A stretch of 64,000 nucleotides of DNA from Dipylidium caninum (lineage: Eukaryota; Platyhelminthes; Cestoda; Cyclophyllidea; Dipylidiidae). Under the pieces are notes generated by a model. That model was not told where the DNA came from. It saw only the letters and a list, made by a program, of their open reading frames with translations, and ran no database searches. Positions 49,726-60,352 of this stretch are shown here, in pieces. The number at the start of each line of letters is the position of its first letter. Positions within the stretch are counted from its first letter, which is position 1. The DNA lies in contig QEYB01000180.1 of the NCBI GenBank assembly GCA_017562135.1, forward strand, positions 558,001 through 622,000, written 5' to 3'. The translations under genes and the position numbers were made by a program.

Positions 49726-50536
49726 ATGGCTTCGCCCAGGGATCAGAATGGCACAACCTTAACTATGGATGTCAATCTGGACGACATCAGGCCGCTTACA
49801 AACTTGGAGACGTACTCGTTTTTGAGAAGACGCATGGAATCCAAGGAAAAAGTACGCGCGCAGCAGACCATCCTTTATACGGGGCTGAAGTACCTGAATG
49901 AGAAATCGCCGTGCTCCTGTCAGACATTTGACGAGGTTCGGTCATTCGTCGCCTCAATGCGCAAATTCAAGCTGTCAAAGCTCGAATTACTCGCACTGAT
50001 TAACAACTGCCCAACCACACAAGTTGAACTCTCCGTGGTGAGTGATCTGGTGACTTTATCAATCTACCACATTACTTTTAGTATAGCAATCATGTAGATG
50101 TTATGAATGTGGATTTATAAAATGCACAGCAATGAAAGTTTTTAAAAATGATAGTCTGTGGTCATGTTACTTTTACTCATATGTAAGCCGCTTATCAAAT
50201 CGCACGTCCGATTAGGTGAAATTCTTCTTCCACTTATCAAACCGACTTACTTCACGTACTTCACGTAAATAGTGGAGTTATAACAATAAACGCAAATTTG
50301 TACTATTTCTACTGTTTTATCTCCTATCCTGCATGCCTCTTATGGGCGGATGGATGCGGGAGTATTTGTTTTGAGTATGGCTTGTTGGTCTCAGCGTACG
50401 TTTCTTTTAGATGATTCCTGATGTGGACACTCGTTTTACTATGTCCCAAATCGAAGACATAATCGCCCAGGTTGCTCTGGCGTTTCCCCAGGGAGTCGAA
50501 AAAAGCCTCTCGGATAATGTCCTCAGGAGTTTCTGA
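49726..50536 (+). CDS. CRCP: RNA polymerase III subunit RPC9 (CRCP)
   Basis: Two exons, 49,726-50,037 and 50,411-50,536, joined in phase 0, give 145 aa (human CRCP is about 148). It is an Rpb4-type subunit that pairs with RPC8 in the stalk of RNA polymerase III, needed for tRNA and 5S rRNA synthesis in the nucleus. The N-terminal segment LTNLETYSFLRRR corresponds to the helix that begins CRCP. TLKY/YISKTPC of the human protein matches GLKYLNEKSPCSCQ here. The helices VRSFVASMRKFKLSKLELLALI and MSQIEDIIAQVALAFP complete the HRDC-like fold. The donor GTGAGT at 50,038 and the acceptor TTTTAG ending at 50,410 are canonical, and the junction preserves family spacing exactly. The ATG follows AG (49,722-49,723) by two bases. 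Confidence 0.9.
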
Positions 50537-50547
50537 TGAGCCTGCTC

Positions 50548-50553
50548 AATAAA
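50548..50553 (+). terminator. Polyadenylation signal of CRCP
   Basis: AATAAA begins 12 bases after the CRCP stop codon. If used, the 3' UTR would be only a few tens of bases long. Confidence 0.5.
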
Positions 50554-51304
50554 CTGGGTCTCTGTAGTGTATCTGTAAATACCGCTCATTGTTACGAAAA
50601 GTCGTTTTTTGTTTATGGCTTACCTAAGATTGCATTTTTTCTCAGTTAACTCATTATCTTGGGAAACCTCGGAGGATAATAACGCCGTGGAGTTTTAAGT
50701 TCTAACAAATCTACCACCGGTCTAACTGTTTTTAGTCGTGGCTAAAAAGCAGTGATGCATCCTCATTGTAGGGCAGTTCACAGGCCGTCCATGAAGGCTT
50801 CTGGTATTTCCTGTCTGAAGTCGACGGGCAGTTAAAGGTATTCCGGTGTCTAATTCAGTTGACCGTGTTCGCGGGCACAGGCGATGTGTGCCGATATTCT
50901 CACTCGCGTTTCGGACGTGAACGTGGTGTAAGGTCTGGGCGGGGTGGAACGGGGCGGGGCGAAGCGCGCGTTACCGAAGTTGCTCCCATGGCAGGTTGCA
51001 GTCTCAGTAGTCGCTTGTTGGCCGCTCGTTTTTTGCGTGTCGCTAACCTGTATCCGCTAGTGTAGTTGCGGATTCTTTCTTTGCACTGGAGATGCAGATG
51101 TAGAGCCGAGAGGTGTTGTGGAGTTGTGGGAAGTTGTCCAATGGAATTTTCTTGAGTTCGAAAGTAACCAAATGGGCTAGATGTAAATCAATAAACTGAG
51201 TAAATCAATTTACAGCCACCTAATCGATTGCTCTATTTAAATTATCGATTGTGTGCTCTTGAATGGATTTCGGCCTTGAGTGCATAGAGTGAAGGAAAGA
51301 AGAA

Positions 51305-51618
51305 ATGAGCGCTAGTGAGTGGGATCGCCCAGGAATAATTCCCGGATTACAGAATAATTTGCAACAGAAGCGTCCATCGATAGGAGGAGGAGGAGGAGGG
51401 GGGGAGGGGGAGGGGGCGGTGGATCTGGTGGCCTCTTCGGCTACATAGCAGACCCCAACGAGTGCAAAACGCCACCCGGCATCGGGGAACAGGGCCCACG
51501 ACTGGGTCCAGACAGCCGGTCGCCGCCAAAGCAGGCTGACAAAAACAAGCGTCGGATGCTGATACGCTGGCCTCCGCGCGGGCACTGGAACCATCCCCGA
51601 GGGTACACCGCTGATTAG
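51305..51618 (+). pseudogene. Possible small ORF broken at a G-rich tract
   Basis: An ATG at 51,305 opens a frame (MSASEWDRPGI...) that reaches a glycine-coding GGA/GGG tract (51,383-51,418) and then stops. The next frame continues from the same glycine tract through GGLFGYIADPNECKTPP to a TAG at 51,616-51,618. One extra base, or two fewer, in the G runs would join them into a product of about 104 aa with a basic C-terminus rich in Arg, Trp and Pro. I do not recognise the family. It could be a real gene with a homopolymer error, a 5' exon, or chance. Confidence 0.3.
51383..51418. repeat. Purine (GGA)n / G-rich tract
   Basis: Five GGA units followed by G runs separated by single A. It has G-quadruplex potential, and the base count is error-prone. 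Confidence 0.85.
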
Positions 51619-51782
51619 ACTTTAGCATCTCTATGCTCTAAATATGGGCGAGAATTAACTGCGAATCGAGTACGCGTGCAGATGATGGTGTAATGTGGAA
51701 GGACATGCGAGTTGTAGGAGAACGCCAATCACTTGCATACGGCAGTCAAATGCACTAATTTCTGCATCTCTTTCCTTTTCAG

Positions 51783-54700
51783 ATGACTGGCGATCTCTTC
51801 ATCCGAGGCGGAAAGATTGTAGGTTGCGAAAATGTGTGCAGCATTGACATCCTCATTGTGGATGGCAAGATCAGGTAAGAAGAGAGCTTTGTGTTTAGAG
51901 GAATATTTAATGAGCGTCAGAGCATTACAAGTCAAGAATGTCAGTAGAAAACGTTAGAAGGGGTTTAAAGAGGATTGCTTAAATTCGTATAGAAGGGTCA
52001 GGTTACTGGTCAAAAAGTGGGTGAATTCTGAGGTCTGATGAACTTCACCGTATTCTTTTGTGAACATATGGTTGAATTCGGTACTTGCCATTCAAAAATA
52101 CTGACACGCGGCAGAAAGGACTGCTTTAAATGATCAAACAATGTAACGCGCCATGTGGGTTCCCGTGGCACAATAAGCCCCGCTCAGTCTTTTGCCTAGG
52201 GGCTGTAGGATGAAGCCTACTTAGTCTCACTTTTCTCACGCCAAATTCTGGGAGTGAAGCCTCACTTTCACATGTTTCATGAAACCCCTACGACCGGTTA
52301 TTCCTATTCCGTAATCGTTGTAGAGCCATCGGGGAGGCCTTAAGCAACGATAAACAAGCGCCGGAGATTGACGCCACGAATCTCATGGTCAGTCCCGGAC
52401 TGGTCGACTTCTCGGCGACAAGTCATGCATTCAGCGGCAAACTCGGCGCCGAAGGAATGGCCGACCCGACGATGATTCGGGAGGCCACGTCTCGAGCAGT
52501 CTTAGCCGGAGTCACAACCATAGGTGGGTTCGTTGCATCGCCTACTTCCGTGCACACGCACCTACGCCAGTGCCAAGAGCGATTACTTCTAAGTGTTTTC
52601 CCAAGACTCCGTTTAATTCCTTGCACCAACGTGCCATTTCTTAAGGTGGCCCGGTTTGTGGCTCAATGTTAGCATCAGTCTGGGTCACATTAGCCGAAAA
52701 ACGCGGTTGTTGGCCAATTACTAGTCCTCTATCAACCAAAATAACAACCACTCCCGATACTACGCCAGTCTACTAAACAGGTTTTTTAGGCCAATCACCA
52801 TAGCGACCGAGGATTTGCGCGCTGGAGACCGGAAGCTGCTGGGCTGTAGGACAGGCGGAAGCCCTCTCTGCACACGGAGTAATATCCTTGTTTAGACTTA
52901 AAATCCGTATTCTTTCTTTTTGTCCCAAATTGGCACGCATTTGGAGATGGTTTCATGACTTATTTGAGTTGAAACTTCCTAGCCTGTCTATAATTCATGT
53001 GTTTGTCCTTGTATGTATGGCTCAGTTGACACGGTGTACGGCGATGATTCTCAGTCGCCATTGAGCGCGGTTGCCGCGTACCTGCAGGCTCTGCAGACCA
53101 CCTATGTCCATTGTCACGTGGCAGTCAGGGCGGGCATACGTCACTTGACGGTCAGCACGCCCTCCGACATCGAGGTGCTCACCAAGAGGCATCAAATCAA
53201 ATCCTATCTGGTCAGTTTGCCTCAACTGAACTAGAGGAATACCGCTCTCAGTTAACTCAGACCCGCTTTATTCATACTCTCCATTGGTATGCCATTTCTC
53301 ATGTACACCAATTAATGTTTTTACGTCTTCCTCCGATCGCAGTCGGGCCGTGTAAACTTAATCGTCTATAGGGAGATATATTGTTTTCAGCTTGCTATCC
53401 CAGAGAACGATCGGATTCTCTGTGAACAAGGAAAGCCCGAGGGCACAGTGCTTTTCGGTGTCTTGTCAACGTGCCGAAGTCTCGGAATTGTCCCCACGAT
53501 CGGCCTTGACAAGATCAGTGGATCGCAGATTCCGCGCATGGAAGGCGTATGTTTCGCTCGTGAATAGGTTAAATCTGGTCATGGATATATTATGTATTAT
53601 GTGTATATATATACGCCATTAGCAATACACCCTTTGATGCCACTGGGTGTTTGCGGCAGACACTCGAGTACACAAAGGGGCGCCGTCTTGGTCAACATAA
53701 CGGAGTCCCTAAACTCAAACAACTCCTCCTCCTCCCTCTCTCTCTCTCCCTCTCGATATCGAAAGCCTGGTGATAAGAGTTAGTCATCCCAATTTTAAAT
53801 TCAATCTTTCATTTACTGATGGCGAATGCCTTCAGCCGTGTCTTAACAAAGCCACGCCGAATATCCGTGAAGGGCCAATGGAAAACTTGAGGTGCAGCCC
53901 GTCTGTGTCAATGCAGTGCAACCCGGTACAGTCGAACACATGCAAAGTTAATGGGGAAGTTTGAAGAGACAGAAGATGCAAACAGGCAAAAAAACGCCTA
54001 CCGAGAAGTAAAGTTGGTCATCCATTCAACTGTGAGCACGTCTGCCCCATTCAAAACTAGTTAATGTATAGAGTGCGACTCTTTCAGATGGAGAGTCTCC
54101 CGGAGGCCAATACGACTAATGGTAATGTAGGAATTCACTTGCCTCCTGCCGCGCTTATCAGAATTGCACACAAGACTGGGAAATTACGACATCTATTGGA
54201 TAAATGTTATGAGTAGTATTATCGTACCTTTTAGGATCCTGACTTACGTCTGGCCTCGATAGCCATCACGATAGCTAAACTCGTCGGCTGTCCGATTGTT
54301 CTTTCCCCTGTACGGAGTGCGACAGTAATGCACAAGATTTACACAGCCCAACGCGAACACCCACCCCTCGTCATATACGCCGATTTAGCTGCTGCCGCCC
54401 TCAATGACGTGAGTCTCACAGGCTCTGCTCCCTCCTCCCACACTTCTCACCACACATCAGATCCACCCTCGGTACGGTACGCCTGGGTCTCACAAAAGTT
54501 TAGGCTATTGATAAAGCAAAGTGTAGCAGAAGTTGCGGATGGCACATAATGCTGGCATAAGTATTTCAGCAGTTCACTTTTAGTTACATTACAGCACTTT
54601 ATAGCTACGAGACCGCGAATTATTCAGGGTTTTCATTATGAACTATGGACGCCAGTTAAGTAAATAAGGTAGTATTTTCCAAACTTAAACATAAACGACC

Positions 54701-55983
54701 GCCCTGGTTCAAGGCATCGCCCCGACAAACCGCTGTCATTACTAGCGTTATAACACCAGAGGGCATCGGGTCCCATTAGAAGAGGAATACAAATTGCCAA
54801 GTTGGAAAGAATTAGCATTCAATTGAGTTTAGGGATCGGTTTGCCATAGAGAAAGGCATTTCTGTCGCAAGTTGGTTTGCAAATTAGGGGGATCCACAGT
54901 CGCTGTAGCGATGGGTCGCTTTCAATATGTGTTGCAGAACTCGTTGGATGGTCAGGCTCCCTACGTCGTGACTGGCGGGAACACCATCCTCTCCAGCGGC
55001 GAGTCACATCTTTTGCCCAATGATTTGAAATCGCCAGAGGCCTCGTGGATACGGGCGGCTTATCGGAACATAGTCGTACGTATACTACAATGATTTTTGC
55101 GGGGGCCAGACACCAACAAAAGTGTTTCTTAGGGAATATTAGGAACTAAAAGTGGTTGTAAATAAGTGTGCCATACGAATGAAACTATTAGAGGTATGAA
55201 GATACTGCGAAAAATAGAGTGTTCAACATTGGCTTTCTCGTCAAGTATCAAGTAATTTATAGATTTCCTACTTCTCTGTCCAACTAGCATGTATTTAATC
55301 AAGATCTTATCAGTAAAATCAGTGACACTGTGGGAGACGGGAAAAGTGGCACTTATGCATACAGCACGACCGAATGACCCCACGTATTTCGTGTATTTTT
55401 GTGTGCCAAGAGAGGAGGATGGGCCAACGAGAGTCATATGATCGGGTCAAGCTGCAAGAGACCGGCTCAGCTAGCAGGGCTCTATCCCAGGAAGGGCCGG
55501 TTGGCGCTTGGTGCCGACGCTGACTTAGTGCTGTGGTCCGATGGAGATCGCAGCAAGCCTATTTTCAACCGTAGTCGGTGGCCGAGTAGCTGTACAGTAC
55601 GGCCAACTCAGAAACGCGACGCCACGGTACCGAGAGGATGGAAATACCGTAAAGACTGGGCTTGTCCGATCCGAACAAACGCCTGTGTCCCATGTTGGTT
55701 GCTGCACATGAAAGTGTATGCTTCGTTGTTATTTCAACATTAATTATTTAACTTCTCTTTCTAAAATATCGTTATAACTTAAAAGCCAGTGTCTCACTAG
55801 CCATTAATGTCATAGATGAAGGCGCTAGGAAAATCTCTGCTTCCGGCTCTCCCATCACAAAGCTCACCCCCTGTGGTAGAATCAAATACAAAGTTGGAAA
55901 GTGCGAAACCTGGCCCTTCCGGTGATGCAGCTCCAGCAGGGTTTACCAACCAGGGAAATGCGTTCGATCGCCAGTCAATATAA
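51783..55983 (+). CDS. Dihydropyrimidinase/CRMP-like protein without catalytic histidines
   Basis: Inferred exons: 51,783-51,874, 52,324-52,523, 53,026-53,210, 53,391-53,546, 54,088-54,126, 54,235-54,408, 54,461-54,476 (16-base micro-exon, tentative), 54,888-55,075, 55,411 to about 55,700 and 55,816-55,983, totalling about 490-500 aa. Phases agree through 55,075. Matches to the family run from LFIRGGKIV at the N-terminus through PGLVDFSA, RLASIAITIAKLVGCPIVL, YVVTGGNTILSS and LAGLYPRKGRLALGADADLV to a Ser/Pro/Gly-rich tail ending NAFDRQSI. Active dihydropyrimidinases have a metal-binding H-x-H after PGGIDV. Here the position reads SATSH, and the carbamylated lysine region lacks the usual lysine. 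The protein is therefore probably a non-enzymatic CRMP-type cytoskeletal/signalling protein or another pseudoenzyme. The frame breaks near 55,565 and 55,622; the inverted copy has the bases that restore it. The ATG directly abuts an AG acceptor. The 3' two thirds lie in inverted-repeat arm 1. Confidence 0.78.
53723..53754. repeat. CTC/CT pyrimidine repeat
   Basis: CTC units followed by CT dinucleotides in an intron of the CRMP-like gene. It lies just outside the part of arm 1 whose partner is visible in this window. Confidence 0.85.
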
Positions 55984-56790
55984 ACGCGAGTCCTTAGCCT
56001 CCACTTTCAAGCTTACAGGTGAGTGATATAGACTGCAGAGGTGCCACACCATGTGGCCACCACCCGACCTTGTTGGCACTCATCGCACCCTCTGCTCCTC
56101 CAACTGCGTTTGCTCATTAATGTGCGCAGACCAGTTGTTGTATACTGGTGGTATTTACCCCTTCAGGCAACAGAAACACAGGTTTGACGGATTAATTCCA
56201 GTAGCAGCCGCTTCGTGTGCACCCTATCGAGACTTCACAAATGGACAACCCACATTGTCAAAGGGAAATAGCGTAGAAGCAAAATAATCAGGGAACGGCA
56301 GATTAGTTGAACGGAACAAAGAGTCCGCAAAAATAACCCTGATCGTTTACCCGCCTGCTGTTTACTCTGTGTCCAAACGAAGCAGGATGTCACTAGTTCC
56401 ATTTTTGACCTAGGCGAACAAAAAGGCGACGATCGACCACTTCGAACGAATATAAAAATCTGGCATGACAAAAAAGACTCCCCCGTCCGTACTGAGGAGT
56501 ACTTTACGCCTGGCCTCTGTGCACATCAGTACCATTTCTTCTTTTGTTACACATGTTTCACAGCATATACACACATACATACATGATAAAGCGCTTTCGC
56601 CGGGAAAAATTAAAAGTCGAGCACATTTATTTGAGGTTCTTTATGTAGAAATATAATGGAAATCTACACAGTAGAAAAGTACACAACAATGGTACAGGGG
56701 ACGAATTATCTAAAATACCCTTTTTATAAATGCATGCAGAGGCGTATTGCAGGTGTCAAGATAAGACGACCATATCTGTGCGATTGAAGT
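55984..56790. other. Intergenic, convergent 3' ends of CRMP-like and CDK genes
   Basis: About 800 bases of presumed 3' UTR and spacer, inside arm 1. It contains short CA/TACA repeats near 56,565-56,584 and the minus-strand polyadenylation signal of the CDK gene. Nothing else is recognised. Confidence 0.5.
56626..56631 (-). terminator. Polyadenylation signal of the CDK gene
   Basis: TTTATT on the plus strand, so AATAAA on the minus strand, about 160 bases downstream of the CDK stop codon at 56,791. Confidence 0.55.
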
Positions 56791-59330
56791 TCATTGGTTA
56801 GTTGCCGATGCATCCGCAATAGGCTCAGTTCCCTCCGACTGAGTTGCGCTCGAGTCTACCTCACTAAGTGAGGATAAGGAGTTGATATTACTCAGTAGTT
56901 GCTGGGACACGCCCTCCTTGTCGTAAGTATTTTCACTAGGTGTCTTTGCGGAGCGGTACGGTTCGCCATCCTCATCCAGATCAGCCTCGTCCAAGGTGGT
57001 ATCATCTGGCGGGTCTGCAGAGTCGGGAATGCTGCGAGTCGTTTCACGCCAGCTGGACCAGCAACTACCTACAATTTGGCTGTCAACCTGATTCTCTGTA
57101 GCGTCAGTGGGGACACTTGCTCCAAACTGGAGATACGTGGAAGAACTCGAAGGAGTCTCCACCGGCACGGGCTCTGTTTGTGTGGTCACTTTGACTACTT
57201 TCCTTGGAGAGCAAAGTGTGTCACATGTCTCAAAATGCGAAAATTCGGGACGTTTAGTGACGAAGGGACTAGGTTCGTCGGCAACGGAGAGGCAGAAAAC
57301 ACACAAAAAAGGCTGGGAATTGACGGATGGAAGGCGATTGCCTATGTCAGAAATTTGGACCTTATCATTGTCATAATGGAGGTTTTTATCAAACAACATC
57401 AGATATTTTCGTTGTGGTAACCGAATTTCCAGGCGCCACTGCGAAAGCTTCACATACGGCTTTGAGTTTTACCTATAAAAATGACACAAGCACCGGAACA
57501 GTCAAATCCCGAAATGATCATCAGGAAAATTAAACAAGAGTTTGTGGAGAATTTTATAAAATTCGAATACGTTAATGTGTCCCATTGTTTCGTGGCATAT
57601 TTTAAGAGTATTAAGTGCCACTTTTCACGCTACACGTGAGTGCTGCATTAAGTAGGAAATACGGGTGTATCACAAACAATAAGCTGATAAAGAAGCAAAG
57701 AAACAAGTCATACTTTCTCAACGCCCATGACTGTGCGCCGTCGTGCGGTTCTCTTTTGTCTTTCCTCGCGAAGGCGCATTGCAAGAGTCCGCATTGCTCC
57801 CTACCTTCCCATAATCATTTGCCATGGCCAGGTTCCAGGTTTCAATGGAGGTCCCTGGGATCGCGGCAGCAGAGTGAGGCAAGGTGCGAGATCGTGTCGG
57901 TTGCGTGTACCGGCGGCTACTGTCACGTGATGATGCATTGGTCCTTGTTGAAGGTGCTTCACCAGCCAAGGCAGCGGCGCGTTGTCTTGTCATAGGGCCA
58001 GCCGGACTTGCACCACCCTGATTTTTTCCATTTCGCGAATTAACAAAGGGCCGTGAGGCGGGCATAAGCGAATGTCGCTGGGTATGAAGGGACGTGCCAT
58101 CGCGTTTTTACTGGCCACTCTCAGACTGCTCCTACTTTGAAGAGGATGTGCAATTGCAGCGGACGATGCAGAATTTGACGAACACGGTTTCTCTATCGAG
58201 ACTGGAATGCGGAAATCTGCTATAGATGATGTCGGACCGTCATTGAAGAAAGGTAATTTCAAGGCTCCACAGGCCGTGATCCTCCTATGCGAATTGAATG
58301 TCAGTAGTTTCTGCAGGGCACAATTATACCGACTACTAGAAATGGAGACAACTCACACAAAATCATGTTCTTACAATAAAAAACACTTACCTCGATAAGT
58401 TCAAGAGCAGAAGAGTCATTGGTTTTGACCTTTGAACGCAAAATGCTGTGCTCGCCTATTTTCTTAAAGTTTATCCACTTGAGGAAGGAGTTTTTGGGCC
58501 ATTCGGATTCTGGAGGAAAACCGAGGGTACTAATAAAGTTAAGTGAGTGCATATACCATGTTACTTGAATATTCTTTTGTAGAACTACAGTGTCCGTTTT
58601 CCCATTGAATAACGGCGCTAAATTGAATAACTCGACAATTATGCACCCCGCAGCCCACACGTCACAAGGAGAAAGGTACTCGGACAAAAGAAGAATCTCA
58701 GGGCGAACGATACCACAGAGTGACTACGATTGGTGTCAGAGGTGACTCCCAGCCCAGCACCCGAGATAAACCAAAATCTGTTATTTTTAAATGTTTACCA
58801 GCCTTATCAATAAGAATGTTAGCTGGTTTTATGTCTCGATGGATTATTCGGTGCGAATGCAGGAAGTCAATGCCTTCAGTAACTGAGAAGACATTTCCTA
58901 AAGGGATAATTCAGAAATGAGCCTCTAAAATTACTCTAATGGTGGTGATTGGAAGACCCTTTTCTTGGGGAATCTTGGAAAAGAAACTGAGCCAAGTCAC
59001 AATCGATGAATTCGAAAACGATGTACACCGACAAATCAGGTCCGTTTCGGTGCAACGATATATCCAACATTCTAAAACTAAATAACCCAAAATAGACTCA
59101 CTGCACAAGATAAGGCGACTGTGCTGCTTGGACCTTCCTAAGAGCAGCCAGTTCGCGCAGAGTACTTAAAGGTATGCCTTGGTCATCTGCAGGGATTAAT
59201 ATTTCCTTCAGAGCCACAATCTGACCATCAGGGGAGTGGTGCCCTTGAAAACACGACCGTAGGCTCCAGCACCCAAAAGGTCGGAAGGTTGATACTTGTC
59301 ATCAGAAGGGATCTTTCCATATGCCGTTTG
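56791..59330 (-). CDS. CDK4/6-type cyclin-dependent kinase with long C-terminal tail
   Basis: Approximate minus-strand exons: 59,102 to about 59,325; 58,935-59,071; 58,565-58,897; 58,391-58,529; 57,805-58,310; 56,791-57,268. CDK4/6 drives G1 progression with D-type cyclins. Evidence is the glycine loop [13 protein letters not shown], the cyclin-binding helix PLSTLRE (CDK6 has PLSTIRE, CDK4 PISTVRE), [44 protein letters not shown], a GFPPESEWP segment matching the CDK4/6 GLPPEDDWP, and [16 protein letters not shown] near the end of the kinase fold. The tail of roughly 250 or more residues is Ser/Thr/Asp/Glu-rich and absent from vertebrate CDK4/6. The frame is broken at about 59,240, 58,970, 58,869, 58,735, 58,570 and 58,060, each by one base. 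That points to poor consensus in the loop between the inverted arms, or to a pseudogene. One intron is 37 bases. The extreme N-terminus was not located, and an exon may be missing between 57,268 and 57,805. Confidence 0.75.
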
Positions 59331-60332
59331 ATTTTATTGGTAGTAAAGGTCTTAAACCAGCCATACCAAAGTGGGGAAATCTGCCAACCGAAAAGAGTAA
59401 AAAAGCGAAGACTATGGGACAAAATATGCCTAATGCGCTTGTCCACTAAATGACACGCGTTATGCAAATTCTCTCCATTTTTCTACCTAATGTTGGTATA
59501 AAAATCAAGAGTTTGGGTGGGAAAAGAGGTGATGTTGTCGCCTGACCCGGTATGCTACTGATAAAATACAAAAAAACTGTGGAAGACAAAGCACTGTTTC
59601 GAGCAGCACAAAAGATCTCGATTCAATCAAAATAATCACAAGTTGCACCTAAGACAGCTCTATGGCGCGAACGGACTTCGCTAAGGGCTCAAAACACCCA
59701 ATAGCTTCAAACCTCTAAACAACGCTTAATGCAGGTAATTGCACGTTGATCAAGCTAGATGACATTCACAAAGCAGAAGTCGGAAACAAGACAAATACCG
59801 ACAGCGGCGGCGACCAAGGCACGCACACTACAAAATCTAGAGGAACGCGGTCTCAGGAAGACGAGTAAAAGAAATAATGGTGCCCAATTAAAGAAGCGAC
59901 GTGACTAACAAGACAAAGCATTATTGCTGATTCAAATTTAATATAGGAACACGCAGAAGGTAATCGGCAATTTTTATGAAGCGGTAAGTTAGTCAAAAAT
60001 GAACCTATAGGCATTATGGGGCTCCACCAATTTTGCGCGTAGGAATTGTTTGTGGTGTGATTGTCAATATATACACTGAATCAAACAGCCCATTCAGTTT
60101 AAACGTTTTGCATTTTCGTGCGCACTTGTACTATTCTACACTGAGCGCAATATACCGACAAGAAAACGAAAAATATGACACGTAAGGATAGGCTTCGAGA
60201 GAGGACACACCCCATAATTGCGAAAATCGGTTCATTGTGTCCCCCTATTTCTTTTACTTGAATTGCCAAAAGCCTTTCATCACCCCCAATTGGAACTTTT
60301 TATATCCGCCGATTGGAATACCGGCTGTTGAA
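59331..60332. other. Loop sequence without recognised gene
   Basis: About 1 kb between the CDK gene and inverted-repeat arm 2. Presumably it holds the CDK 5' region. No gene, RNA or repeat is recognised. If the fold-back is an artefact, the true genome continues from near 60,332 into sequence not present here. Confidence 0.45.
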
Positions 60333-60352
60333 TCCGTTGCCGACGAACCCAG

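Larger units (their letters stand above)
50554..51782. other. Intergenic, upstream of the CRMP-like gene
   Basis: About 1.2 kb between CRCP and the first recognised CRMP-like exon. It contains a G-rich patch at 50,935-50,970, a second AATAAA near 51,190, a purine-rich GGA/G tract at 51,383-51,418 inside a possible broken small ORF, and a pyrimidine-rich acceptor (TTTCCTTTTCAG) ending at 51,782. Confidence 0.5.
53811..57288. repeat. Inverted repeat, arm 1 (left)
   Basis: This 3.48-kb segment recurs as its reverse complement at 60,333-64,000. Matching runs along its whole length, from ATTTACTGAT (53,811, paired with the last bases of the window) to GTTCGTCGGCAACGGA (57,273-57,288, paired with 60,333). 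It contains the 3' exons of the CRMP-like gene, the intergenic gap and the last exon of the CDK gene. Beyond 57,288 the sequences diverge abruptly. This arm mostly keeps open reading frames and intact splice sites. Confidence 0.95.

Noticed and set aside
51220..51628. Proline-rich minus-strand open frames
   Set aside because: They arise from the complement of the GGA/G tract. The plus-strand reading is more protein-like.
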